DNA from: Clostridiaceae bacterium
GTDB taxonomy: Bacteria > Bacillota > Clostridia > Oscillospirales > Acutalibacteraceae
Length of the DNA: 13,263 nt
Reading direction: 5' to 3'
Assembly: GCA_016295895.1 (NCBI GenBank)
Contig: JAEDKI010000043.1
Span: 1-13,263, forward strand
The notes beneath the pieces were generated by a model. The model was not told where the DNA came from, did no database searches, and worked only from the letters and a program-made list of their open reading frames with translations. Below are positions 1-6,394 of this stretch, in pieces; within the stretch, counting starts at the first letter, position 1; every line of letters begins with the position of its first letter. The position numbers and the translations under genes are program-made.

Positions 1-638
1 TGGGTCTGGCGCTTTTAATCAACAAGGTAACGCACTGCAAAAAGTACTTCAAGGTGGCATTTTTTGTTCCGGTTGTTATGTCGCTTGCCGTTGTTTCGAC
101 TTTGTGGATTCAGATTTTCAGCCCCGAGGGTATTTTAAACTCTTTGCTCGGCAATCTCGGAATTGCCCCTCAGCCGTTTATCAACAGCGCATCCCAGGCT
201 CTCCCGTCAATTGCAATCATGAGCTCCTGGCAGGGCATGGGCTACCAGATGATTATTTTTCTCGGCGGCTTGCAGGCAATCAACCCCGCACTTTATGAGG
301 CTGCCGAGATGGATCACGCAAGCGGCTGGAAAAAGTTTAAAGATATAACTTTGCCGGAGCTGAAACCGCTTTGCATTTTCGTGTTCATCACCATTACAAT
401 CGGTGCGTTCCGTATGCTCGTTCAGCCGATGATTATGACGGGCGGCGGACCGTCCCACTCAACCTACACCATGGTTTATGACATATACGAAACCGGTACG
501 GTAAACTGGGAAATCGGTCTGGCTTCAACAATGTCAATTGTGTTTGCGTTCTTTGTCATGATACTGACGGTCATTCAGACCGTTGTCACAAGGGAAAGGA
601 GGAACAAGAATGCTGACAAAAAGAAAAAAGATAGGTAA
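1..638 (+). CDS. Sugar ABC transporter permease, MalF/MsmF type (5' end outside window)
   Basis: One of two membrane subunits of a carbohydrate ABC importer. The open frame runs back to the window edge (first full codon at position 3), and the residues before the GTG at 54 read as normal permease sequence, so that GTG is internal and roughly the first 80-90 residues are missing. About 211 residues are visible, with four clear membrane segments. The cytoplasmic EAA loop that docks on the ATPase lies at 297-356 and ends in I-T-L-P, but its usual conserved Gly is His (EAAEMDHAS). The C-terminus is Lys-rich. The stop overlaps the next permease by 29 bases. The neighbouring GH32 enzyme and fructokinase point to sucrose or short fructo-oligosaccharides as substrate; that is inference from context. 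Family assignment is secure. Confidence 0.93.
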   Translation, partial: GLALLINKVTHCKKYFKVAFFVPVVMSLAVVSTLWIQIFSPEGILNSLLGNLGIAPQPFINSASQALPSIAIMSSWQGMGYQMIIFLGGLQAINPALYEAAEMDHASGWKKFKDITLPELKPLCIFVFITITIGAFRMLVQPMIMTGGGPSHSTYTMVYDIYETGTVNWEIGLASTMSIVFAFFVMILTVIQTVVTRERRNKNADKKKKDR

Positions 639-1461
639 TTGGATTCTCGTTGCCGTTTTAATTGTGCTGTCGTTATTTTTCTTGTTTCCCGTCATCTGGA
701 TGCTGGCAAACTCATTTAAGCCCGACGCACAGATTACAGCCGATATGAATACAGCGGCGGCTTTTATTCCTCCTTCGTTAAACGGAAATTTTTTTGATAA
801 CTATATTTCAATTCTTACAAACACAAGCTTCCTTCGATATATGCTTAACACTCTGTTTTATGCCGCCGTGCTGATTGTTTTGGGAGTCATCGTAAACGGT
901 CTTGCAGGCTATGCCCTTGCCAAAATCAAATTCCCGTTCCGTGAACGCTGGCTTTTGATTATCATGCTTCTGATGATAGTTCCGATGGAAACAATTATCA
1001 CAATTCATTTCTTGTTCGTGGCAAAGCTCGGTCTGTTGAACACCGTTATCGGCTATATTCTTCCGATGATTGTAAATCCGTTCAACATATTCTTGTTCAG
1101 GCAGGTGTTTATCAGCTTGCCCGACGATATTTATGAAGCTGCTCAGCTTGACTATTGCAGCCCCATCAAATATTTCTTTACAATGGTTCTTCCCATGTCA
1201 AAGAGCGTTGTTGCCACTGTCAGCGTATTCACTTTTCTGAATGTTTGGAATGACTACCTCTGGCCGTCGCTTGTGTTTACGTCAAGTGACCTTCTCACGG
1301 CACAGATAGGACTGAACGCCATCACCTCAAACGAAAACACAACCATGGGTCAGACGCTTGCCGTCATTACGCTGATTACAATCCCGGTTATCATTATTTA
1401 CTCGTTCTTCTCCAAGCAGATTGTAGAGGGCGTCGTTTCAACAGGCTCAAAAGAGGGCTGA
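610..1461 (+). CDS. Sugar ABC transporter permease, MalG/MsmG type
   Basis: Second membrane subunit of the importer, 283 residues, a normal length for the family. I place the start at ATG 610 because AGGAGG at 597-602 sits 7 bases upstream; a TTG at 583 would add nine residues before the ribosome binding site and is unlikely. Membrane segment 1 spans about residues 9-33 (ending FPVIWMLANSFK, typical of MalG-type proteins), with five more following. The EAA loop at 1135-1194 reads EAAQLDYCS and ends M-V-L-P, so the conserved Gly is Tyr and the usual Ile is Met. The C-terminal QIVEGVVSTGSKEG resembles the conserved tail of the family. It pairs with the permease just upstream. Confidence 0.95.
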   Translation: MLTKRKKIGNWILVAVLIVLSLFFLFPVIWMLANSFKPDAQITADMNTAAAFIPPSLNGNFFDNYISILTNTSFLRYMLNTLFYAAVLIVLGVIVNGLAGYALAKIKFPFRERWLLIIMLLMIVPMETIITIHFLFVAKLGLLNTVIGYILPMIVNPFNIFLFRQVFISLPDDIYEAAQLDYCSPIKYFFTMVLPMSKSVVATVSVFTFLNVWNDYLWPSLVFTSSDLLTAQIGLNAITSNENTTMGQTLAVITLITIPVIIIYSFFSKQIVEGVVSTGSKEG

Positions 1462-1484
1462 GTTTTTAAAGAAAGGGTATCATT

Positions 1485-2576
1485 ATGAGCTTTATAGAAT
1501 TAAAACACATCGGAAAGAAATATGCCAATTCCGAAAAGAATGCCGTAACAGATTTTAATCTTGAAATCAACGAAAAGGAATTTATCGCCTTTGTAGGGCC
1601 GTCCGGCTGCGGCAAATCGACCACTCTGCGAATGATTGCCGGATTTGAGGAAATAAGCGAAGGAGAATTGTATATTGACGGCGTAAAAATGAATGAGGTT
1701 GCGCCGAGAGACCGAGGCATATCCATGGTTTTTCAAAACTATGCTCTTTATCCGCACATGACGGTGGAAAAGAACATATCCTACGGACTGAAAAACATGA
1801 AAGTTCCCAAGGATATCATCAAGAAAAAGGTTGATTGGGTAATTGATATTTTAGGGCTTGAAGAGTACCGATACAGAAAGCCGAAGAATCTTTCTGGCGG
1901 TCAGAGGCAGCGTGTTGCCCTGGGCAGAGCCATTGTCAAGGATCAAAAGGTGTTTCTGATGGACGAACCCTTGTCAAATCTTGACGCAAAGCTGCGTGTA
2001 AGCATGAGAAACGAGATCAGCAAGCTGCATCGCAGCCTCGGCAGCACAACGATTTATGTTACCCACGATCAGGTTGAAGCCATGACCATGGCAGACCGCA
2101 TTGTTATTATGAAGGACGGTGTTATTCAGCAGATCGGCAAGCCTATGGATCTGTATGAACATCCCCAAAATAAATTTGTGGCAGGCTTCATCGGCTCACC
2201 TCAGATGAACTTTTATGATGTCACCGTAAACGGCGATGAAATATCTTTTGCTGACGGAAGCAAAATGACCTTGCCGAAAGCAACGGCTGAAAAGCTTTCT
2301 TCTCATAAGGGAGAGCTTATTCTCGGAATCCGTGGCGAGGATATAAAGTTTGACAGTCAGAACATTGATGTTTATAAGCAGAACAGTCAGCAGGCTGTTA
2401 TTGAAAACACGGAAATCATGGGAAATGAAAACAATCTGTACTTTAATTTCGGCGGCTCACAGACCGTAGCAAGAGTATCAAAGTATGAGGTTTGTCAGAT
2501 AGGCGATCAGGTTGAGTTCGTTTTCATGCCGCATAAAATGCATTTCTTCGACAGGGAAACAGAAATGTCGATATAA
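1485..2576 (+). CDS. msmK: ABC transporter ATP-binding protein, MsmK/MalK/UgpC type
   Basis: Cytoplasmic ATPase that powers the two permeases, 363 residues. Visible motifs are Walker A GPSGCGKST (38-46), Q-loop Gln 84 (VFQNYALYPHMTV), signature LSGGQRQRVALGRAI (136-150), Walker B VFLMDEP (156-162), the D-loop SNLDAKLR (164-171) and switch His 194 (YVTHDQVEAMTMADR). Residues from about 240 onward form the TOBE/OB-type regulatory extension seen in carbohydrate importers, including ILGIRGEDI. All catalytic residues are present. An AAAGGG site lies 7-8 bases before the ATG. In many Gram-positives one MsmK-like ATPase serves several importers; here it sits inside the operon, so it may be dedicated or shared, which the sequence cannot decide. 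The symbol is by family similarity. Confidence 0.95.
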   Translation: MSFIELKHIGKKYANSEKNAVTDFNLEINEKEFIAFVGPSGCGKSTTLRMIAGFEEISEGELYIDGVKMNEVAPRDRGISMVFQNYALYPHMTVEKNISYGLKNMKVPKDIIKKKVDWVIDILGLEEYRYRKPKNLSGGQRQRVALGRAIVKDQKVFLMDEPLSNLDAKLRVSMRNEISKLHRSLGSTTIYVTHDQVEAMTMADRIVIMKDGVIQQIGKPMDLYEHPQNKFVAGFIGSPQMNFYDVTVNGDEISFADGSKMTLPKATAEKLSSHKGELILGIRGEDIKFDSQNIDVYKQNSQQAVIENTEIMGNENNLYFNFGGSQTVARVSKYEVCQIGDQVEFVFMPHKMHFFDRETEMSI

Positions 2577-2591
2577 AAGGTTGTGATCAAT

Positions 2592-4043
2592 ATGGACAAA
2601 TTGGAAATGGCAAACAGCTATATTGAAAAAAACAGGTTGCCGAAAGAACAAAGACCCGCTTTTCATGTTACGGCTCCGATCGGCTGGATTAACGATCCCA
2701 ACGGATTTTCGGAATATCGGAATCAATATCATCTGTTTTATCAGCACCACCCTTACAGCGACGCATGGGGACCGATGCATTGGGGACATTGCACATCACA
2801 TGACTTTGTGAAGTGGGAGGAGCTGCCGGATGCGCTTGCCCCTGACGAAAGCTATGATGAATACGGCTGCTTTTCGGGAAGTGCGCTTGAAACAGAAGAG
2901 GGACACGCTCTGGTTTACACCGGTGTTACCGAAAAAGAGGAAAACGGCAAAAAGAGCGTTTTTCAGAATCAGTGTCTTGCATTCGGCAACGGAGAAACCT
3001 ACAAAAAATTTGCAGGCAACCCCGTTATCGACGGCAATCAGCTTCCTGAGGGCTTCAGCCGTGAGGATTTCCGTGACCCGAAAATATGGTTCGATAACGG
3101 CTTTTATTTCCTCGTTGCGGGAAACAGAAAGAGCGACGGTTTGGGACAGGTCGTTTTGTTACGTTCACCGGATTTAAAAGAATGGCAGTATGTAACGGTG
3201 CTTGCGAAAAATGACGGAACTTACGGCACGATGTGGGAATGCCCGGACTTTTTTGAGCTTGACAACCAAAATGTGCTTATCGTGTCTCCGCAGGATATGA
3301 GAGCAGTTGAAAACAAGTTTTATAACGGAAACCATGCCGTATACTTTCTTGGTCAGTACGACAAAACCAACTGTCAATTTGATTGTAAAGAAGGCGTTAT
3401 GCTCGATTTCGGAACGGACTTTTATGCGCCTCAGACGCTTTTGACAAATGACGGCAGACGCATTATGATCGCATGGATGTATTCCTGGGATATCAATATC
3501 AAGCCCGCAGAGCAAAGATGGAACGGTATGATGACAATTCCGAGAGAGCTGAGCATCATTAACGGCCACCTTTATCAGCGTCCCGTGCGTGAGCTTGAAA
3601 ATTACCGTGCAAATCCCGTTATATATAAAAATGCGACCATTTCGGGCGAAGTCAGCCTCCCTGGAATCAAGGGCAGAACCGTTGATCTGGTTGCTGAAGT
3701 GCTGTCAGGTGATTTTGAAAAGCTTTCGATTCACATTGCGCACAATAAGGAATATACATCCTGCTTTACTTACAATAAAGCAGAGCAAAGCATTGAGTTT
3801 GACAGAACGTATTCCGGCATGAGAAGAGACTATGTCAGCCAAAGAAAGATTAAGATTGACAATCCGCAAAGCACCTTGAAGCTTCGTATGATCCTCGACA
3901 AATACTCGGCGGAGCTTTTCATAAACGACGGATGTCAGACCTTCAGCACAACATTTTACACACCGCTTGAAGCGGATGAAATCGTATTCAGGTGCAACGG
4001 AAAATCGATATTGAATATTGAAAAATTTGATATTCAGGTTTAA
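2592..4043 (+). CDS. GH32 beta-fructosidase (intracellular sucrose/fructo-oligosaccharide hydrolase)
   Basis: Hydrolyses terminal beta-D-fructofuranosyl bonds, releasing fructose from sucrose or short fructans. All three GH32 catalytic motifs are intact: WINDPNG (32-38, nucleophile Asp 35), FRDP (160-163, transition-state Asp 162) and WECPD (215-219, acid/base Glu 216). FSGSA (94-98) is also typical. The five-bladed propeller fills about residues 20-330 and the C-terminal beta-sandwich the rest; 483 residues is normal. There is no signal peptide, so it acts in the cytoplasm on sugar brought in by the ABC importer. Import by an ABC system gives unphosphorylated sugar, which argues against a strict sucrose-6-phosphate hydrolase (ScrB) role despite similarity. 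I chose ATG 2592 because the AAAAGG site ends 11 bases before it; a GTG at 2583 would be only 2 bases away. Confidence 0.95.
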   Translation: MDKLEMANSYIEKNRLPKEQRPAFHVTAPIGWINDPNGFSEYRNQYHLFYQHHPYSDAWGPMHWGHCTSHDFVKWEELPDALAPDESYDEYGCFSGSALETEEGHALVYTGVTEKEENGKKSVFQNQCLAFGNGETYKKFAGNPVIDGNQLPEGFSREDFRDPKIWFDNGFYFLVAGNRKSDGLGQVVLLRSPDLKEWQYVTVLAKNDGTYGTMWECPDFFELDNQNVLIVSPQDMRAVENKFYNGNHAVYFLGQYDKTNCQFDCKEGVMLDFGTDFYAPQTLLTNDGRRIMIAWMYSWDINIKPAEQRWNGMMTIPRELSIINGHLYQRPVRELENYRANPVIYKNATISGEVSLPGIKGRTVDLVAEVLSGDFEKLSIHIAHNKEYTSCFTYNKAEQSIEFDRTYSGMRRDYVSQRKIKIDNPQSTLKLRMILDKYSAELFINDGCQTFSTTFYTPLEADEIVFRCNGKSILNIEKFDIQV

Positions 4044-4057
4044 AGGGAGACAGGATA

Positions 4058-5035
4058 ATGAAAAATTACGATGTAACCGCCCTCGGTGAGCTTCTTGTCG
4101 ATTTTACCATGAACGGCATGAGTGCGCAGCAAAATCAGCTGTTTGAAGCAAACCCCGGCGGAGCACCCTGCAATGTGCTTGCCATGCTTCAAAAGCTCGG
4201 CAGAAAAACCGCTTTTATCGGCAAGGTTGGCAATGATTCGTTCGGCAACATGCTGAAGGACACCGTAAACCGTCTGGGAATCAATACCGACAATCTGCTT
4301 ATGGATGACAAAGTGCCGACAACGCTCGCCTTTGTGCACACAGCACCTGACGGTGACAGAAGCTTTTCGTTTTATCGGAATCCGGGCGCTGATATGATGC
4401 TCAGAGCAGAGGAGGTCAGCACCGGGCTGATTGCCGATTCAAAAATATTTCATTTCGGCTCGCTGTCTATGACAGATCAACAAGCTGAAGAAGCAACAAA
4501 GACGGCTGTTGAGGCGGCTAAGAATTCAGGCGCTCTTATCTCCTTTGACCCGAATCTCCGTCCCCCTCTGTGGGACAGCCTTGACAGAGCCAAGGAAAAA
4601 ATACGGTTCGGTTTGTCCCAATGCGATATTCTGAAAATTTCGGACGATGAGATTGAATTCTTAACGGGCACCAAAGATATTGATGAGGGTATTGAGCAAA
4701 TCAGAAAAAAGTATGATATCCGTCTTGTGTGCGCCACGATGGGCAAAAGAGGAAGCAAGGCGTATTATCGGGACATCAAAACACAGTGTCCGACATTTCT
4801 GGAAGTCAGAACCATTGAGACCACGGGAGCCGGCGACACCTTTATGGCATGCGTGCTTGACGCCGTTCTCAGAATCGGTCTTGACAGCTTTGACGAGCGG
4901 AGCTTATCCGAAATGCTTGAATTTGCAAATGCGGCGTCGTCAATTATTACGACCCGAAAGGGCGCACTTAAAGTGATGCCCGAAAAAAGCGAAATTTTAA
5001 AACTTACAGAAGAAAGGAAGAACAGTCATGCTTGA
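4058..5035 (+). CDS. Fructokinase, PfkB/ribokinase family
   Basis: Transfers phosphate from ATP to a sugar, here most likely fructose to fructose 6-phosphate, in the cytoplasm. The 325 residues show the N-terminal beta strand DVTALGELLVDF, the substrate-site motif PGGAPCN (33-39) that is typical of bacterial fructokinases rather than ribokinases (GGKGANQA), FDPNLRPP (163-170), and the PfkB signature ETTGAGDTF with anion hole GAGD (257-260) and catalytic base Asp 260. AAAGGGAG lies 8 bases before the ATG, only 14 bases after the GH32 stop. The last codons also carry the ribosome binding site and start of the HPr-like gene, overlapping it by 8 bases. Fructose specificity rests on the motif and on GH32 being next door; another hexose or ketohexose is possible. 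Confidence 0.92.
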   Translation: MKNYDVTALGELLVDFTMNGMSAQQNQLFEANPGGAPCNVLAMLQKLGRKTAFIGKVGNDSFGNMLKDTVNRLGINTDNLLMDDKVPTTLAFVHTAPDGDRSFSFYRNPGADMMLRAEEVSTGLIADSKIFHFGSLSMTDQQAEEATKTAVEAAKNSGALISFDPNLRPPLWDSLDRAKEKIRFGLSQCDILKISDDEIEFLTGTKDIDEGIEQIRKKYDIRLVCATMGKRGSKAYYRDIKTQCPTFLEVRTIETTGAGDTFMACVLDAVLRIGLDSFDERSLSEMLEFANAASSIITTRKGALKVMPEKSEILKLTEERKNSHA

Positions 5036-5261
5036 TACGTATGTTTCTTTGGGAACAATCGAAAGCGTAAAAAAATTCGTAACAAAAATCAGTGAATTTG
5101 ACGAGGATTTTGAGCTTATATGCGGAAAGTATGTAATAGATGCAAAATCGATTCTCGGTATATTCAGCATTGATTTGTCAAAGCCTGTGTTACTGCGAAT
5201 CAACGCAGAGGGAGAAAGACTTGAGCAAATCAAAAAAGCGGTCAAAGAATTTGAGGCTTAA
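5028..5261 (+). CDS. HPr-like protein lacking the phosphocarrier histidine (Crh-like)
   Basis: A 77-residue protein with an HPr fold signature. The stretch from FDEDFELI (24-31) to INAEGE aligns with HPr residues about 29-70, and KSILGIFSIDL (40-50) matches the KSIMGVMSLGI regulatory region, so Ser 41 corresponds to HPr Ser 46, the target of HPr kinase. The N-terminal part does not contain the GIHARPA active site: by alignment from Ser 41 backwards, His 15 falls on Thr 10 and the Arg and Pro after it are absent. It therefore should not pass phosphate in the PTS. I recall similar degenerate HPr proteins from Clostridia. The ATG at 5028 is inside the fructokinase gene, with AAAGGA 9 bases upstream, so translation is probably coupled. 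A role as a Ser-phosphorylated regulator, as for Bacillus Crh, is inference. Confidence 0.85.
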   Translation: MLDTYVSLGTIESVKKFVTKISEFDEDFELICGKYVIDAKSILGIFSIDLSKPVLLRINAEGERLEQIKKAVKEFEA

Positions 5262-5301
5262 AAAGATGAAGTAAGCTCAATATTTTCATATTTCACATGC
5301 C

Positions 5302-5345
5302 AAACCGTTGAAAGCGTTGATATATAACGATTTCAGCGGTTTTTT
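5302..5345 (+). terminator. Intrinsic terminator of the sugar operon
   Basis: Arm 5304-5318 (ACCGTTGAAAGCGTT) pairs with 5326-5340 (AACGATTTCAGCGGT), with one G-U wobble and one G-A mismatch and a 7-base loop. Two A-T pairs extend the base of the stem. Six T follow at 5340-5345. It lies 40 bases after the stop of the HPr-like gene, and the only plus-strand genes in the window are those of this operon. Confidence 0.87.
5308..5322 (+). promoter_or_regulatory. cre-like sequence inside the terminator stem
   Basis: TTGAAAGCGTTGATA matches the Gram-positive cre consensus WTGNAANCGNWNNCW at every defined position except the C near the end, which is T. It lies in the 5' arm of the terminator rather than near a promoter, so it may be a chance match. 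A CcpA role is speculative. Confidence 0.2.
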
Positions 5346-5430
5346 ATATCAAAGATTCTATTGTTTTCCGAATTGATCTATCGGACAAAAAAATGAAAAA
5401 CCGACGGAGAAACGCATCTATCCAAGATTT

Positions 5431-5484
5431 ACAAACAAAAACAATTCAGCGGCTTGCAGGGTTCTCCCCTTTCAAGCCGCTGAA
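5431..5484 (-). terminator. Intrinsic terminator of the ribokinase cluster
   Basis: A perfect 12-bp stem is formed by 5445-5456 (TTCAGCGGCTTG) and 5473-5484 (CAAGCCGCTGAA) with a 16-base apical segment that could pair further (AGGG with CCCT). Read on the minus strand the stem is followed by a T-rich run (TTGTTTTTGTTTG, complement of 5432-5444). It lies 6 bases past the ribokinase stop codon. On the plus strand it is followed by a weaker AT-rich tract and might also act as a second stop for the sugar operon. Confidence 0.87.
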
Positions 5485-5490
5485 ATATTA

Positions 5491-6384
5491 TTATTTTATT
5501 TCATATGCGTACGGTATTGATGCACTTGCGCCTTTTCGGCTGACGGTTATTGCCGCCGCCTTTGATGCGAAGCTTACCGCATTATGAATGCCCTCTTCCT
5601 CCGAGAGCTTTACGCAAAGTGCGCCGATGAAGGTGTCGCCCGCAGATGTCGTATCAACAACATTTGCGTTTTCGGCGGGATGCTCAAATATTTCCTCACC
5701 GACATTATAAACGCATCCCTTTTCACCGAGAGTTATAATTACGGTTCCTACACCTTTGCTTTTGATAGCCTTTATTGCTCTTTCGGCATCCGCTTTGCTT
5801 CTGACCTCAATCCCCGTCAGAAGTTCTGCTTCGTGCTCGTTCGGAATCATTATATCCGTTGCCGCAAAAAGGCTGTCAGGCATTTCTTTCATCGGAGCGG
5901 GATTGATAACAACAGCCGTTCCGCCTGATTTTGCAATTTCCGCCGCTCTCGCAACGGACTCTGCGGGGATTTCAAGCTGCATAATAAGGAAGTCGGATTC
6001 TTTGATTAAGTCCGCTTTTTCCTCTATTAACTCGGGGGTAACAATTCCGTTTGCGCCCTCGTTCAAAATAATGAAATTGTCACCGCCGACAACGGTTATA
6101 CTTGCCGTGCCCGTTGAAACCTTATCAGAAACAACGCCCTCAAATCTGATGTTATTCTGTTTGAAATTTCCGAGAAGTGTTTCTCCGTAGGCGTCTTTTC
6201 CCAGCGCTCCGATAAAGCTTACCGAGCCTCCGAGCTTTGCGGCGGCAACCGCCTGATTAGCGCCCTTTCCTCCGCAGTTGAGCGAAAAGTCATAGCCCGT
6301 GACGGTTTCACCGAGCTTCGGCATACGGTCGGTGAAAATAGTCAAATCCATATTTGCGCTGCCTATTACAAGAATATTTTTCAT
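5491..6384 (-). CDS. rbsK: Ribokinase (PfkB family)
   Basis: Phosphorylates D-ribose to ribose 5-phosphate with ATP, feeding the pentose phosphate pathway and nucleotide synthesis. The 297 residues contain IGSANMDL at the N-terminus, the ribose-site motif CGGKGANQAVA (37-47), NPAP (161-164), PNEHEAELLTG (181-191) and the PfkB signature DTTSAGDTF with catalytic Asp 250. These are ribokinase rather than fructokinase patterns. I start at ATG 6384: GAGG, which overlaps the stop codon of the upstream gene (TGAGG), lies 8 bases before it. A TTG at 6402 would extend the frame but has no fitting site. The gap to the upstream ARH-family gene is 10 bases, so the two are almost certainly co-transcribed and coupled. 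Deoxyribose or another pentose cannot be excluded. Confidence 0.93.
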   Translation of the reverse strand: MKNILVIGSANMDLTIFTDRMPKLGETVTGYDFSLNCGGKGANQAVAAAKLGGSVSFIGALGKDAYGETLLGNFKQNNIRFEGVVSDKVSTGTASITVVGGDNFIILNEGANGIVTPELIEEKADLIKESDFLIMQLEIPAESVARAAEIAKSGGTAVVINPAPMKEMPDSLFAATDIMIPNEHEAELLTGIEVRSKADAERAIKAIKSKGVGTVIITLGEKGCVYNVGEEIFEHPAENANVVDTTSAGDTFIGALCVKLSEEEGIHNAVSFASKAAAITVSRKGASASIPYAYEIK

Positions 6385-6394
6385 CAGAATAACC

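Larger units (their letters stand above)
5262..5490. other. Convergent intergenic region without a gene
   Basis: This 229-base stretch separates the plus-strand sugar operon from the minus-strand ribokinase cluster. It holds the two terminators listed separately and about 85 bases of AT-rich sequence between them in which I see no promoter, gene or repeat. An open frame from 5393 on the plus strand has no convincing ribosome binding site and runs through a terminator into the ribokinase antisense strand. Confidence 0.8.

Noticed and set aside
54..56. GTG as the start of the first permease
   Set aside because: Upstream codons in the same frame encode normal permease sequence back to the window edge, so the gene simply starts outside.
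583..585. TTG as the start of the second permease
   Set aside because: The AGGAGG at 597-602 points to ATG 610 and would be inside the gene if TTG were used.
1485..2576. A glycerol-3-phosphate or maltose role for the ATPase
   Set aside because: MalK, UgpC and MsmK cannot be told apart by sequence alone; the GH32 and fructokinase neighbours favour a fructosyl sugar.
5393..5587. Plus-strand open frame of 64 codons in the convergent intergenic region
   Set aside because: It runs through the ribokinase terminator hairpin and into the antisense of rbsK, with no good ribosome binding site.
5756..6190. Plus-strand open frame of 144 codons inside the ribokinase region
   Set aside because: Pure antisense shadow of rbsK, which has all PfkB motifs; no convincing ribosome binding site was noted ahead of it.
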